Part shown: in pieces, positions 20,221 through 31,040 of the stretch
Layout: every line of letters begins with the position of its first letter
How positions within the stretch are numbered: position 1 is the first letter of the stretch
Origin: Diplonema papillatum
Taxonomy: Eukaryota > Euglenozoa > Diplonemea > Diplonemida > Diplonemidae
DNA length: 64,000 bases
Assembly: GCA_030068145.1 (NCBI GenBank)
Contig: JAPJBO010000950.1
Span: 1-64,000 of the forward strand
Direction of reading: 5' to 3'
Position numbers and translations under genes: made by a program
The notes under the pieces: model-generated
Seen by the model: only the letters and a program-made list of their open reading frames with translations
Told to the model about the DNA's origin: nothing
Databases searched by the model: none

Positions 20221-20689
20221 AGGGTAGGTCAACGAAACCGAAATAATTCTTCTCTACCACGGTACAAAAAAAAAAAAAAAAAAGAAAAAAGGGTTTTTCA
20301 TGATGAGCTCCGGAATACTCTTTAAAAGCAGTTTAGACCGACCCTTGATGCGGTCCTCGTGCTGGAGGCAAGAGTGTCCACCGAAGTCCGAGAAGCCCGC
20401 TTCTACAAAAGTAGCCCGGCGGCTTTCTTTTTTTTTTTTTTTTTTTGAATCCCCCGAATTTCAAGCGAACTCACTCTATAAAAGGCACCCTTTGTGGGTA
20501 GGATAGACAGGCAGGAACGTACAAACAAGCGGCGGGTTGGTTATAAGTGCACTCCTCTGGAACATCCTGAACTAGGCCGCCCGCGTCACGCATGAGTGAG
20601 CCTGTTATTGCCGTGCGAAAACCGGATTTCGTGCTTTTGGCACAGTCGCAAACCGCACCAAAAAAAAGAAGAAGAAAACAGCAACAAAT

Positions 20690-21320
20690 GCCCCATGCTG
20701 GCGGGGTGTGGCGGGGGGAACTGACGGCCCTACCAGGGAGTGGACGGACGGATGGGGACAGGTGACAGGATCAGCTGCGGTTAGGAGAGCAGGAAATGTT
20801 CTACCAGAGGCCCCGCGCCGGCCGGGTTTCGAAGCCATCGCGAGACCGGAGACCTTCGCGGCGGTCGGAGGAGAGAGGTGGTTCCGGGCGCTGCAGTGTG
20901 CTGGTCGGTGGCGGGTGACGTCTAGATGGAGCTCGCCGTCGATTTTGAAGTGTGCACCAAACTAGATCTTCCGGGCAGTGTCGTAGCGACGACGGACGGG
21001 ACACTCCGTACCACCACGGAAGATCGGCCTTATCTTGTACCCCGTGAGGCACGGCGGGGCTCCCACCGTTCTCAGCGACCCTATCTTCTCCAGTTTCCTG
21101 TCTGGCAGAAGCGGTCCGTCACCGTTTCGCTCCAGCGGATCCCCGACGGTTTTTAAAAGTTTTGCGAGTACCCTCGCACGCATGCTCAACGGTGGTCCCT
21201 GCACTCCCAAGGCGCCAGCCCACTGGCTGGAAGAAAACGGTGGCAAGGGGGACTGCTGTTGCGGAACGACACGCAAGATCAATGCAAGCACACGGCGCGA
21301 AGATCGCACAACGAATGTGA
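20690..21320. other. unique GC-rich segment
   Basis: Unlike its surroundings this 630-bp stretch has no homopolymer runs and no copy elsewhere in the window. Short overlapping open frames of 76-115 codons lie on both strands, none with a recognisable motif. It may hold part of a host gene, but I cannot identify it. Confidence 0.35.
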
Positions 21321-21321
21321 T

Positions 21322-21545
21322 GCGGGTGGCAGAGTGACCGGGCGTCGGCCTTCAGGCCGGCGGTCCTGGGTTCAGACCCCGCGCCATGACACTTAGTGTG
21401 ATGGACCTTTCTTCGGAGGGGCTCACGCACTCAAAGATCGACTTATACGCACAATGAATGTGGCCGGGTTGTTCTGCGTATACATCAACATCTCTCAGAT
21501 CCCCCCGCTTACGCAAAAAAAATAGCCCGATCGGGGGCTGGATGC
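21322..21545 (+). repeat. tRNA-headed SINE-like unit
   Basis: TGGCAGAGTGACCGGGC (21327-21343) fits an A box and GGTTCAGACCC (21369-21379) a B box, with GGCCTTCAGGCC between them, exactly as in the FB1 tRNA-like regions. About 160 bp of unrelated body follow to an A-rich AAAAAAAATAG at about 21517. It is read as a tRNA-derived SINE head; the acceptor stem does not pair well enough to call a functional tRNA. Confidence 0.6.
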
Positions 21546-21555
21546 GACTTTGAGC

Positions 21556-21712
21556 GCCGAGTGCGTTGTTGCCTTCTCGTCTCGTCACCGCCACTTTTCA
21601 CTGTCCTCTGCACGGCATGTTCACGGATGTAGCACCGAGTGCGCTGTTGCCTTCTCGTCTCGTCACCGCCACTTTTCACTGACCTTCGCACGGCATGTTC
21701 ACGGATACAAGC
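21556..21712 (+). repeat. about 81-bp tandem duplication
   Basis: GTTGCCTTCTCGTCTCGTCA, CGCCACTTTTCACTG and GCACGGCATGTTCACGGAT occur twice, with minor differences. Confidence 0.85.
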
Positions 21713-21769
21713 TCACCAGCTTGCCGAGAATACTGCAGTCTATGCCCCTCAAAGTAAACACAAACACAG

Positions 21770-21812
21770 GAAGAAAAACCGCAGTTTCAAGCGAACTCTC
21801 ACTAAAAAAAAA
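21770..21812 (+). repeat. R1 tail module, short
   Basis: AACCGCAGTTTCAAGCGAAC, TCTCACTAAAAAA. The CCGGAGAC half is missing. Confidence 0.6.
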
Positions 21813-22880
21813 AAACCTAAGACGGGGGGGTGGGATGTCAAAACGTTCACTGAGAAAACTTCACTCACTCGAAAAAGAAAAAAAGGAAGAAAAAAGGAAA
21901 CGGTCCGGAAATAAATAGAATTGATGCGAACCCGCGCTTCTCTCTCACTCATCCACTCTCTCTCCTCTTGTTGTCTGCTGTTCACATTGGGCAGCCCTAA
22001 ATGACATTACACACACACCCGCGCTCTCTCTCCTGCAATCTCGTATTTTACACGTGGGCCCGCACTGTACGGGAGGACATTGAAAAAGAAGGAAATATCC
22101 GGTGCCTGTTTCTGATCCTCGTAGAGAAGAAAAGGGGCAACCCCAAAGTTCGGATTTGTGCCCGGGTCGCACTTCCACTAAGCTTCCCCAGTGTCTTTTT
22201 TTTTTTTTTAATTGGCAATTGTTGTGCCTTCGTTGCCACTGTCTTTGTTTGTCTTTTTTTCGAAGCTGTGTTGTGCTTTTGGGGAAGCTTACCCTCCACC
22301 ACCACCCTTTATTCTGCCGAAACGTTAGCTACGACCTTTCCACTAGAGGCAGTGTTTTGCTCCCACCAGCCGCATGCCAAAAGGAAACAGTCTAAGAAAC
22401 ACCTTCAGTCTTAGAGAGAAGAACCAGCACGCTGTTTCCTTAAAAGGTCTAACGCGATCTTCACTTTAGAAGAAACGCTTCTTTATCTGTCGCAGCTCGG
22501 CTGGTGCGGGGAAAGCTGTCAACGAGCAACTTAGCTGGCAGTGATTAATCCGACTCGATATGCCTCTCGAGTCCCAAGGGGGCGTTTGACTCTGAGACTT
22601 GATGCTGACATTAAACCGGCGGTGGTCTGCCGTTACATTCATCACCCGCGTTTGCTCCCTTCGCGCCCAATAAATGCGACCCTTCTTCTTTTTTATTAAG
22701 TATGCCTGCGTGTGAACCAGAGGTCGCAACGGTATGTGAACAACGTCACGCGTAAGAAAAAAATCTCAAGAGAGCTTTCACTCGCAAAAAAAAAAAAAAA
22801 AAAAAAACCCTCCCCCCCGCCCCCCCTCCTCCTTCATCTCCCTCCAACCTCTTCGGTCGCCGGAGCCTCTGCATGACCGA
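21813..22880. other. unassigned stretch
   Basis: A CT-rich region (21935-22035), a T11 run near 22200 and an A21 run near 22787 occur. No repeat or gene is recognised. Confidence 0.35.
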
Positions 22881-22885
22881 CTTAT

Positions 22886-23097
22886 CATGCAGGGTCAAAA
22901 CCTTGTGTCTTTTTGAAAATGGCAAAAAAAAAATTTCCGGAAAAAAATTGGGTTTTTTGAATTTTAAAAGTTTGGAACAAACTCTGCAGAAATTTTTGAG
23001 GAAGTTGAGCAAATTTTTTTTTTTCCAAAAAAATTGTTAGGGCTCCATCGGCCCCGCGGGAGCGTTTTAAAAAGACACAAGGTTTTGACCCTGCATG
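22886..23097 (+). mobile_element. MITE with long perfect inverted ends
   Basis: CAGGGTCAAAACCTTGTGTC starts at 22890, and its exact complement ends at 23093. The identical stretch runs 25 bp, giving a 204-bp element. CATG lies outside both ends (22886-22889 and 23094-23097); being palindromic it may be a 4-bp target duplication or part of the ends. The interior is AT-rich without coding capacity. The end CAGGGTC recalls hAT ends, but no 8-bp duplication is seen. Confidence 0.85.
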
Positions 23098-23297
23098 TTA
23101 TCTAAGCCTCAGAAAACTCTAAAAATACGCGGGGAAAAAGCCGGGGACCTCAAAAGAGAACCGACTTCTTTTCGTACCGTTCTACGGGGAGATATTGCTT
23201 GCGTCCGCCCGTGCACTCATTTTCTGAATTTGCAAGCCCAGTATCCGTCAAAAAACCGAGGTTCAAAACCCAGAGGTCGTCCCATTTTTTTTTACCA

Positions 23298-23490
23298 AAC
23301 ATGAAATGTTGGAGAAATGAGAAGCTCGTCGCCGCAAACTGTGGCGTTTTCACTTGCGTCCTGAATCCAGCTTTACGTAAAAACCGATCATGCACTGCGT
23401 TCGACGAAAACAACTCTCTCTTCCCGTCATCGTCATCATTAGTTTTGTATCGGCCGCGGTTGTGCGAGTGACGAGCTCTTATTTTTAGCA
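23298..23490 (+). repeat. R12 repeat, unoccupied copy
   Basis: ATGAGAAGCTCGTCGCCGCA, AACTGTGGCGTTTTCACTTG, CACTGCGTTCGACGAAAACA, CGTCATCATTAGTTTTGT and GGCCGCGGTTGTGCGAGTGA match 37648-37880. This copy has about 30 extra bases after CACTTG and lacks a 70-bp insertion present in the 37.7 kb copy. Confidence 0.8.
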
Positions 23491-23580
23491 CCAACAATCT
23501 AGCGGCGTGCCCCCTACAATATGTTGTGCAGCCTAGAAAAGACGTAAGCTGCTTAGTAGCGTGCTTTGTTGGTTCAACCT
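23491..23580 (+). repeat. R4 fragment
   Basis: AGCACCAACAATCTAGCGGC, ATATGTTGTGCAGCCTAGAA and AAGACGTAAG follow the R4 start with substitutions. Confidence 0.6.
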
Positions 23581-23928
23581 GAAGCTTACCGGTATTGTTC
23601 TTTCTGTGGAATTCTTATAACGCCAGCTCTGAAAGAGCAGTCTTCTGGAAACAACGCGAAAAAAGAGACCCTCGAAAGACGCCCAACACCGGAAGGGCGA
23701 ACAAGTCACACACAAAGTGCACGGGTTAGACGGCAGAAACAGTCCCGATGGCGGTGCCTACCCTTCCACGAACGTCGGGGTGCCCAGGAATCTCTCGGGG
23801 CTTCCCTTGCAATCCGAAGCAAAAAAAAGAAGAAGAAAAAACACCCCCCGAAAACAGTGAAAGAAACCCGTATCGAGGACGAAAACCACGAAGATCCCCT
23901 CCAAAAAGAAAAGAAGAAAAAATGGAGG

Positions 23929-23965
<37 letters not shown>

Positions 23966-24319
23966 AAAACCCCGGATTCTCAAGCGAACTATAACTCTAA
24001 AACGCAAGACACGTAGCGCTGGTGAGCTCACGCGCATGATATCTCTATGGTCCGCTCATTCCTACGGGATGAGGATGCACACGCACACACACTCTCTCTC
24101 TCTTCTCTCTCTCTCTCTCTCTCTCTCTCCCACCGGCCCTCTCCCAGCAACCTTCTCGCCCGGGAATTCACTCGAGTGGAACGAAGGGAAACAGTCTGGA
24201 AAAGTAGAAAAAAAAAAAAAATAGTGCGCAAACAAAGGGGGAAAAAAGAAGGGGGGTGGAAAAACGATGACGAAACCTGGGTTGTTTCATGTTGTTGGGG
24301 GGGCGGGAGGTAATTGGAC

Positions 24320-24320
<1 letters not shown>
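23581..24320. other. A-rich and CT-rich stretch with one R1 tail
   Basis: It contains A runs (23936-23961), an R1 tail at 23961-24002 (CCCCGGATTCTCAAGCGAAC) and a CT microsatellite at 24089-24130. No gene is seen. Confidence 0.5.

Positions 24321-24359
<39 letters not shown>
24321..24359 (+). repeat. A39 homopolymer
   Basis: Thirty-nine A residues. It could be a retroposon tail or an assembly-length artefact. Confidence 0.85.
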
Positions 24360-24361
<2 letters not shown>

Positions 24362-24789
24362 ATAAGAAAAACATAAACCACAAGTTTGATTTCATGCCGA
24401 GTGTGTTGATTAGATCCTGCCGTCAAACGGGGAAAAGGTGTTCAACATGAAAAGGGTCGCCGACTGCGGGAATTTTCAAGTAGCCCCCGTCCCTTTGACT
24501 CCAAAACTATGGTGAAAAGTGCTAGTTGAGAGAAGGGACCGGTACCTCAAAAGAAGGGCGCACATGCAAAAAATGTGAACCTCAACGCCGCAGAGCATCT
24601 TGCCGTAAGTCAACACCTTTTTATCCCGGCGGCGTGGGGGGTCGGTAGCCGTTTCCTGCTCCTCGAAGGGGGATCCCTCTCCCCCCCTTGAGCGTCACAA
24701 AGCCGTGTGTGGCTGTCCCTCGCTCGAGATCCGGATCTCGAAACGCTCAGGGGGCGGGAGAGGGAGGAGGAAGGGCCGAGAGAGGATAT

Positions 24790-25032
24790 CACGGGTGCAC
24801 TAGTAAAAGTGAAAAAGGTGTTCTGACTAGTCATTTTACCAGTGAAAAAGGTTGACCAGTGCGTAGTGACACTCGCCATTTTACTAGTCAGAATTTTGTC
24901 ATTTTCCCAGTGAAAAAGGTTGACCAGTGCGTAGTCATTGTTACTAGTGGCACTCGCCATTTTACTAGTCAGAATTCTGACTAGTAAAACCGCTAGTCAA
25001 AGTCACAAAATTTCCTTGGCTCGTGCACCGTG
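24790..25032 (+). mobile_element. ACTAGTAAAA foldback-type element
   Basis: CACGGGTGCAC at the left and GTGCACCGTG at the right (25023-25032) form inverted ends of a 243-bp element. Inside, ACTAGTAAAAGTG, TTTTACTAGTCAGAATT and AAAGGTTGACCAGTGCGTAG are repeated in both orientations; a 60-bp unit (24840-24899) is largely duplicated at 24908-24972. No coding capacity. It is related to 27240-27361 by both its end and its iterated motif. Confidence 0.75.
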
Positions 25033-25079
25033 TAAAAACAACGACGACGAGTGGAAATAGCCTCCGAAAAGCTGGAGTA

Positions 25080-25230
25080 TTGCCTGAGCCGCACACGAAG
25101 AAGCGGGTGGGCTGCAACCAGTACGCGTGAACATGTGCACACCCGAAAAGTGGGTGTGGCACCGTTTTTTTTTCTTCTATTGTTTGCAGCTTTTAGCTCC
25201 GGCTCCTGCGGCTGGACCCACTGTGTAGCT
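25080..25230 (+). repeat. R11 and CAGCTCCAGC repeat fragments
   Basis: GAAGAAGCGGGTGGGCTGCA, ACACCCGAAAAGTGGGTGTG and TTTTAGCTCCGGCTCCTGCG match the module order seen at 38040-38195. Confidence 0.55.
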
Positions 25231-26580
25231 AGGCGGCACTACTGGTCGGGGTTTCATCTACGCTAGACCCTCCAAAATCCGGTATGTGTAGCAGGACAAG
25301 AGGGGTTCCTCCTGTCACGGGAGCTGGACGGGATTGCAGCGCTATGCGATACGGGAGATAGCCCGGACACGTTTTCCACAGGCCATTCCATAGGCAACTG
25401 AAGAAAACAGCTTCCGTTTTCTTTTCCGCGGATCAAACGGCGTGTAGTTCCTGGGGCGGATGCAACGTCGTTATACCAATTGCACTCACGGAAGCAGCGT
25501 GTTAACGCTCTCGGGCGAGGGACAGCCACACGCTTCATCTTAATCACAGCAGTCTCTACAGAGTTCTCCCGCCATCGAAACCACCAGTTTTCAAAAACAA
25601 AATATGCAACAACACTTTTCATTCTAAAAATTAACAAATCGGCGCCACCGGGCCGACCGCCATGCAAAAAAAGAAGCAAGAAGAGGAATTAAGGAAAAAG
25701 AGGAGGCGAAGGCGCTTTTTCACAATTCGGGCTTGTTAGGGGTAGCAGGTGCGCTGAGCTCACCTGCAACAAGGTACATGTCCCACAAGGCTATCCCCAG
25801 ATGTGGTGTATGCTATGTGGTGCACACAAGCGAAGATGCACACACATGCGTGCGTGTGCGTACTGGGTGGACTTCACCACATCATTTGACACCTGTACGT
25901 GGTTCTCTTGAGCCTCATTCCAACTTTAGGGGGGGCGTGGTCTACGGGGTGCATGATTACCCCAGTCTGAGGTTCAGGAGAAGGGCAGAAGAGCACTACA
26001 CACACAAAAAAAAAGAAAAAGAAACACGCAAAGAAAACGAATAGCAAATGGAGCGAAACGTCTTCAATGACCCGATTCGGAACTTCTTCTCACACAAGGA
26101 AACCGCCTTTTTGTTAAGCCTCCAACTTCAAGCGCCGAGCCCCGACTTTGGGTTTGGAAAATCGAAGAAAGCTTTTTGTTCACAAGCTTTCTATGCTAAA
26201 ACACTCTACACAATCGACAAACGCGGAAGAAAATAAAACGACAAACGACGTGTATCGTCGTCCGTACCGGTAACCGCTAAAACGAAAGAAGCTAATGAAA
26301 CCCACAGTTATCCCCCCACCCCCCCCCCCCCCCCTTCCTCAAACGAAAAATTAACAAGCAGTTTCAGAAATATATCCGCCCTCCCCTACAACATCAACAC
26401 ATGCACAGATCAGTCGTACCCGATTCCTGATGGGCCTGCAAGACTCGCGAGAAAAGTGGGAGAGGGGGTAGGTTTTCCTATGTAAGCGGACCACCTGTTA
26501 TGTATTACAAGGGCGGACCTGGTATGTATTATAAGGTCTGCGCTTGCAAGGAGAAGCAAATAAAAGGACGTCTCCCCATA
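25231..26580. other. unassigned stretch
   Basis: No shared repeat except a C-rich run near 26311-26334. GACCTGGTATGTATTATAAG near 26516 partly repeats the preceding CACCTGTTATGTATTACAAG. No gene is recognised. Confidence 0.35.
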
Positions 26581-26587
26581 TTGCCAA

Positions 26588-26650
26588 AAGGTCACCCGGA
26601 GGCTTTGAACCCCCGGAGACACAGCGAACTTTTCACTCTGAAAAAATCTT
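26588..26650 (+). repeat. R1 tail module
   Basis: GGTCACCCGGAGGCTTTGAA, CCCCCGGAGACACAGCGAAC, TTTTCACTCTGAAAAAA. Confidence 0.75.
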
Positions 26651-27239
26651 AACTCTAAAAACCCCTGTATCCACAACTAACGTTAAAAGAATGCGAGTTT
26701 TTTTTTTAACTATGAGGCGTGCGGGTGCAGGCTCATTCGTCGGGTGGCCGCGGCCTGTGGACACACGAGCAAAGCCTCCAGGGCTGGTGGACGGAACTGG
26801 AAGTACACCTTCGGAGAAGGCATGCTTTCTCGAGTTGTGGACTTTAAAGATACCTGGGATGGACGGACGAGGGGAGGTGAAACGAAAGGTTCGCAAAAGG
26901 ACCGACACCACTGTGCGCAGATGGATGCACACAAATGTTGAGCACATGCCACCACCTCTCTGTCCGCACTCAGGAGGGTAGGGCCACATGGACGGACAAA
27001 AGAGATACTCAAAGGGAAATTTGGCAAAAGAAACACAGGGACCAACCGTTCGAAAAACGTTTTTTTTTTAAAGGAGGCGGGTACCGGTTAACGCATTGGC
27101 CGAAGCAGAAGCAGCCGCAGCAGACGGCGTGCAACAACACTTTGAAGGAGGCCCGCGTCTGTGCCGATACACCCCCCTATGGCCTCACGGCCGGCACCGA
27201 GTGCTACAGTCGGCGCATTGAACGGGTGCCGAACTGCCC
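26651..27239. other. unassigned stretch
   Basis: Two overlapping plus frames (26544-26981, 145 codons; 26935-27252) and minus frames cover it. None has a family signature, and the longest begins inside the R1 tail, so no gene is called. Confidence 0.35.
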
Positions 27240-27361
27240 CACGGTGCACTAGTAAAAGTGAAAAAGTCATTTTACAAGTGAAAAAGGTTGACTGGTGTTT
27301 TTACGAGGGCACTCGTCATTTTTAGTAGAGGCACTAGTAAACATGACCAGTGCACTAGTAA
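27240..27361 (+). mobile_element. ACTAGTAAAA foldback-type element, truncated
   Basis: CACGGTGCACTAGTAAAAGT opens it, followed by CATTTTACAAGTGAAAAAGG, TTGACTGGTG and repeated CACTAGTAA words. The right end is missing: the CAGGGCTTACG element starts directly at 27362, so the truncation lies at that junction. Confidence 0.65.
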
Positions 27362-27667
27362 CAGGGCTTACGCTCCACGTGTGGAACGTGTGGATTTCCA
27401 CACGTTAATTCTTTTTGGATTTTGTTTCCCCACGTGTGGATCCACAGGTACCACGTGTGGATTTTGATGCATTGGTCCACATGCAGGGGAGTCTAGGCCC
27501 ACTAGCGGTCAAGGCCGCACAGCCCAGGTGTCGCCAAGTCCAGTAGCGACGCTATTTATTTTGCCGTCGCACATGAGGGGAAAGGTTTTTTTTCCCCTCG
27601 AACGTTAAGCGCCCACACGTGGACCACACGTATTTTCTCTGAGACCGAAAACGGAGCGTAAGCCCTG
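27362..27667 (+). mobile_element. CAGGGCTTACG hAT-like MITE, copy 1
   Basis: CAGGGCTTACGCTCC at the left and its exact complement at the right bound 306 bp. Subterminal CCACACGTGG-type palindromes are iterated: ACGTGTGGA and TCCACACGT occur several times in both halves. This copy is inverted relative to those at 45518-46546 and 62720-63033. No matching 8-bp duplication flanks it; the right neighbour is an R5 end fragment, so the original site has been rearranged. Confidence 0.8.
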
Positions 27668-27712
27668 AAGCTTGGCTCCCGTGTAGCAGGCTTTCCCTGG
27701 TACCTAACCCCC
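27668..27712 (+). repeat. R5 3' end fragment
   Basis: AAGCTTGGCTCCCGTGTAGC, AGGCTTTCCCTGGTACCTAA. Only the terminal 40 bp of R5 are present. Confidence 0.75.
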
Positions 27713-27889
27713 CCCACAAAAAAAAAAAAAGGTGAACCCTTGCAATTTGTTATGGTTTACTTCTGGTCGATCCCCTCCACCCTGTCACTCCCCCTCCCCC
27801 TCACGGCGACAGCTTTTCATCCAGTTTTCTATTTTTGTGCAAACCCCCCCGCCGCACCCGGGAAGGTGTTCTGTAAATGCAAACACGGT

Positions 27890-27995
27890 GAACCTCAGAA
27901 GCTGGAGTTAAAGAGGGTGGGCCCGAGTCACAACCGGAAAGCGGGTGTGCTACAACCGAAACGCGTCTAAGAAGAATGCACATCCAAAAACACAC
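27890..27995 (+). repeat. R11 repeat
   Basis: GGCCCGAGTCACAACCGGAA, GCGGGTGTGCTACAACCGAA, ACGCGTCTAAG follow R11 at 38050-38110 and 43815-43865. Confidence 0.65.
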
Positions 27996-28009
27996 ACACA
28001 CATGGGAAA

Positions 28010-28225
28010 TGCTAGCGCGCTCTAACACAAGTCGAATAGTCGGCAACAGGCAACAAAGACACACAAAATCATCAAAGAACTTTAACTCTAAAATCACACG
28101 TACTGCCGCAACCGCAGATACGATACGCACACTAGTATACGATACCTTGAAGGAACCATTTACGACAATGGTTGCCCGGAGACTATAAATCCCCGGGATC
28201 TGTAAGCGAACTTACACTCTAAAAA
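28010..28225 (+). repeat. R10 repeat ending in the R1 tail, with an extra tail fragment
   Basis: GGCAACAAAGACACAC, CGTACTGCCGCAACCGCAGA, CATTTACGACAATGG lead to GCCCGGAGACTATAAATCCC and TAAGCGAACTTACACTCTAA. Compared with 17225-17384 there is an additional stretch ending GAACTTTAACTCTAAAA at 28078-28094, the last part of an R1 tail, placed in the middle of R10. Confidence 0.75.
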
Positions 28226-28504
28226 GCGCGTGCAACGCCGGTTTCTTAACTCCAATTTCAGCTCCAGCTTCTGGGGTAGGACCCCACCGTGTGCGATCAC
28301 CAAGCACGTACCCACCCCCCCGCCCTCCCCCTCAACAACAGACAAGCTCCCTGCTTTAGTGGGAAGTACGCGAGGAAGCTGCCGGTAGCGAATTGCAAGA
28401 GAGGGACGAACGCGTGATATCCCCAGCAGGCCGCCGCTAGGTCTCAGGCGGGGCACCCCCTGCCAAATGCAAAAGAGAAAGAAGAAGAAGAAAAAGAAAA
28501 AGGC
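28226..28504. other. unassigned stretch
   Basis: CTCCAATTTCAGCTCCAGCT at 28249 is a CAGCTCCAGC repeat word. The rest is unassigned. Confidence 0.4.
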
Positions 28505-28775
28505 CGCACCTGGTCCAGGAACGTGACGGTCAACCACAGCTTGCAAAGCTTGAGTCGGAGGCAGCACAGTGCCACAACCCCGTCCGCTCTGCCCTGCGGC
28601 TGACCGTCTCGACGAGCTTGTGTTCAGCGCGAGCGCCAAGCCCCAAGGTGCGCCAAGCCTTGATGCTTTAGTTTGGGAAATCGGTCGCCACTTGACCCGT
28701 AGGCCCGTGGCTCTGCAGTACCGCCGAACACGTGAAGCTTGGTTCCCGTGTAGCAGGCTTTTCCGGCACACCCTA
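28505..28775 (+). repeat. R5 dispersed repeat, copy 3
   Basis: This follows R5 from CACCTGGTCCAGGAACGTGA to GTAGCAGGCTTTTCC, including CAAGCCCCAAGGTGCGCCAA. A GAAGAAGAAG tract precedes it, as in copy 1. Confidence 0.85.
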
Positions 28776-28819
28776 CCAAAGGCTAAAGAGAAAAAAAGGA
28801 AACCCCCTTTTTTCTTTTA

Positions 28820-28925
28820 GCCACATGCAATGTGTGAGGAAACTGAACCGCCCAAGTAGGACCTTCTGACCGTGATCATTTGCAAAATTTGCCACCTGAC
28901 ACCACAGGGTCGTGCGGTCAACGAA
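28820..28925 (+). repeat. R7 dispersed repeat
   Basis: GCCACATGCAATGTGTGAGG, AAGTAGGACCTTCTGACCGT, GATCATTTGC and GCCACCTGACACCAC match R7 at 775-893. Confidence 0.75.
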
Positions 28926-30860
28926 GACTCTAGTTTCCCTTTCTACTTTCTCCTACTCTCGCGGTGTACGGTTTTCTCCGCTCGAAGTTGTATTGTTTCT
29001 CTCGCACCCAGCGGCGCCTCGGACATGAAACCAGCGTTCTCCTCTCCTCTTGCCTCCATCAGAAAATACGCACCGGCGGGGCTTCCCGCTCTTTGGTCTC
29101 AATCATGCAAACATCCGAGGCCAAGACGACGAACCAACAACAAGAGAGAAAGGGGAGGTTAAACAAAAGTATACATCATCCGAATTCCGCGGGCTCTTGC
29201 GTTTTCATGTCACAACTATTTTTTTGGCCTTCGAGTCATTTGGCTTGCCGAAAACTCCTTTCCGGAGCCAAGTGTGGTCATAACTCATCGGCACCTGACC
29301 TGCAGTCGTTGATCTCGTCGTGAAACAAAAACCCCGGAGTTTCAAGCGAACTTTCACTCTAAAAATAATTGCGGAATTGGCGATGTAAACACTTGCTGAG
29401 TGTGTGTGTGTGTGCCTCCGAGACACAGCGCGCGCCACATGGTTCCCCCCCCCTTTCTCCCGAATTGGTGTGGCTCGTTCGGGTAGGCTGCTTCCCAATA
29501 CCCGCGGTACCCACAACTTTCCTGGTACTGAACTAATTCATCCAAGTGTCGCCGTTGGAGATACCCACAGTACCGCGCCTTCCCTGTACTGATCCAGTCC
29601 ATTCAATCGTCTCCGTTGGAAAAGGCGTCCTTTCCGCGACGGCGTATGAAAGCAGCAAGCAGCTGGAAAAGAGGCTCCCCGGCAGCAGAAGATGGCACCC
29701 GCACGCAATTAAAGAAGGCAAGAAGAAAAGAAAAAAAAAAAAGACGTTAACCCGAACAACTTCCGCCGGTAGAGAAATCTTGCCTAAAGGAATCAACAGC
29801 CTTCGGGTAGGCTAGTCTGACACTAGTTGTCGTCGGAAAAAGAAAAAAAAAACACTCTACGTCGAGTATTTTCCAAGTTGAATTTAAAAGAGGAAAGGGA
29901 CATCAAAGTACCTAAAACTCAAGCTCAGATAGGGGGGGGGGGGGGCTGAAGGAGGGGTGTGAATTTTGCCACGTGCACGTGTCTTCTGTCGACCACGCTT
30001 CCGAGGCTTTGAGTTGACCGTGTGGCAAGATTTATCATCTCGTTAGAGACGGGGGTTTCAGACTCGATAATCATCCCATTCAAAAATCGGAACAGGCGGT
30101 GTTCGAACGAGAAACGACCGTACCAAAAGTGTGAGTAAAGGCATAGAAAACACAGCTGCAAAGACCACCCAGCAGACGACCAGCCTTACCCACACCCCAA
30201 GGAAGGAACCAACCCGTTTTGACTGTCGACCGTGGACACCAACACGGATCCTTAAAACTCGAGACGGTCTAGAATGTGGCGATGCAATGACCCGGTACCT
30301 GATTGATGCTCTGTTCGAAGTCCTGGTCCGAAAACAAGCATCACATATCTTGGAATTAAATCGCAAGGTTTGATGAAATATTGGTGGTGTTCGATCAAGG
30401 GATCTTGAAGGAGAACCAACTGTTGTCCAGTTTCGTGAGGTTCTGCTAGCAGTTTCGTAGTCGTGCTAGAAAAAGTACAACCCATCCTGCAGCAAACCCG
30501 ATTCGTTATCAGAAAACAAAAAAAAAAAACGAAATATACACAAAACAACAAACATAAATAGTATACGCAATGTCTGTGACCACCCCGCATATCTATGCCC
30601 CGACCCTCCTACCCTGCCACACCCCCTCAACCTCTGTGCGTATCAAAACGCCTCCTTTTCTTTTTGAAGACAAACACCTGCTCGTGTCGGAAATACTCGG
30701 AGCCGCCTCGTGCGAATTGCAAAGCTGCGGCCTCAGGCCAGCAGAAGGACAAGGTCGTCAGTCGGAGCACTGACTCTGAATTCTGGGTTATGCTATGAAC
30801 TTGGCACTGGGCTCTCAGCCCTTGCTTCCGCGTTCAAGAGAAAAATAGCGTTCTGTTTTT
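28926..30860. other. mostly unassigned stretch with one R1 tail
   Basis: An R1 tail without its first half lies at 29330-29366 (CCCGGAGTTTCAAGCGAACT). A G12 run is at 29934-29945. Short overlapping open frames occur on both strands without domains. Confidence 0.4.
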
Positions 30861-30864
30861 TTTA

Positions 30865-31040
30865 GTACGAACAATCTTGTGGGTTGCCCTTCAATGTATT
30901 GTGCAGGCTAAAAAGACGTAGGCAGCGTGTTTTGGTGGTTGATCAGAATTCCTTACCTGAATACACACAGGGTAAAGACAAGTGGGAAAACGATCAACCG
31001 GCACGCACAAACAAAACGAAGCGCCTGTCTTTTTCGTTGT
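30865..31040 (+). repeat. R4 dispersed repeat
   Basis: TAGTACGAACAATCTTGTGG, GGGTTGCCCTTCAATGTATT, GTGCAGGCTAAAAAGACGTA, GGTTGATCAGAATTCCTTAC, CGATCAACCGGCACGCACAA and GCGCCTGTCTTTTT. Near-identical copies lie at 43135-43305 and 58110-58285. The end carries CT-poor T runs. No coding potential. Confidence 0.85.

Noticed and set aside
21322-21388. Functional tRNA gene
   Set aside because: A and B boxes are present, but acceptor and T stems do not pair properly; the same head recurs inside FB1, which indicates a SINE.
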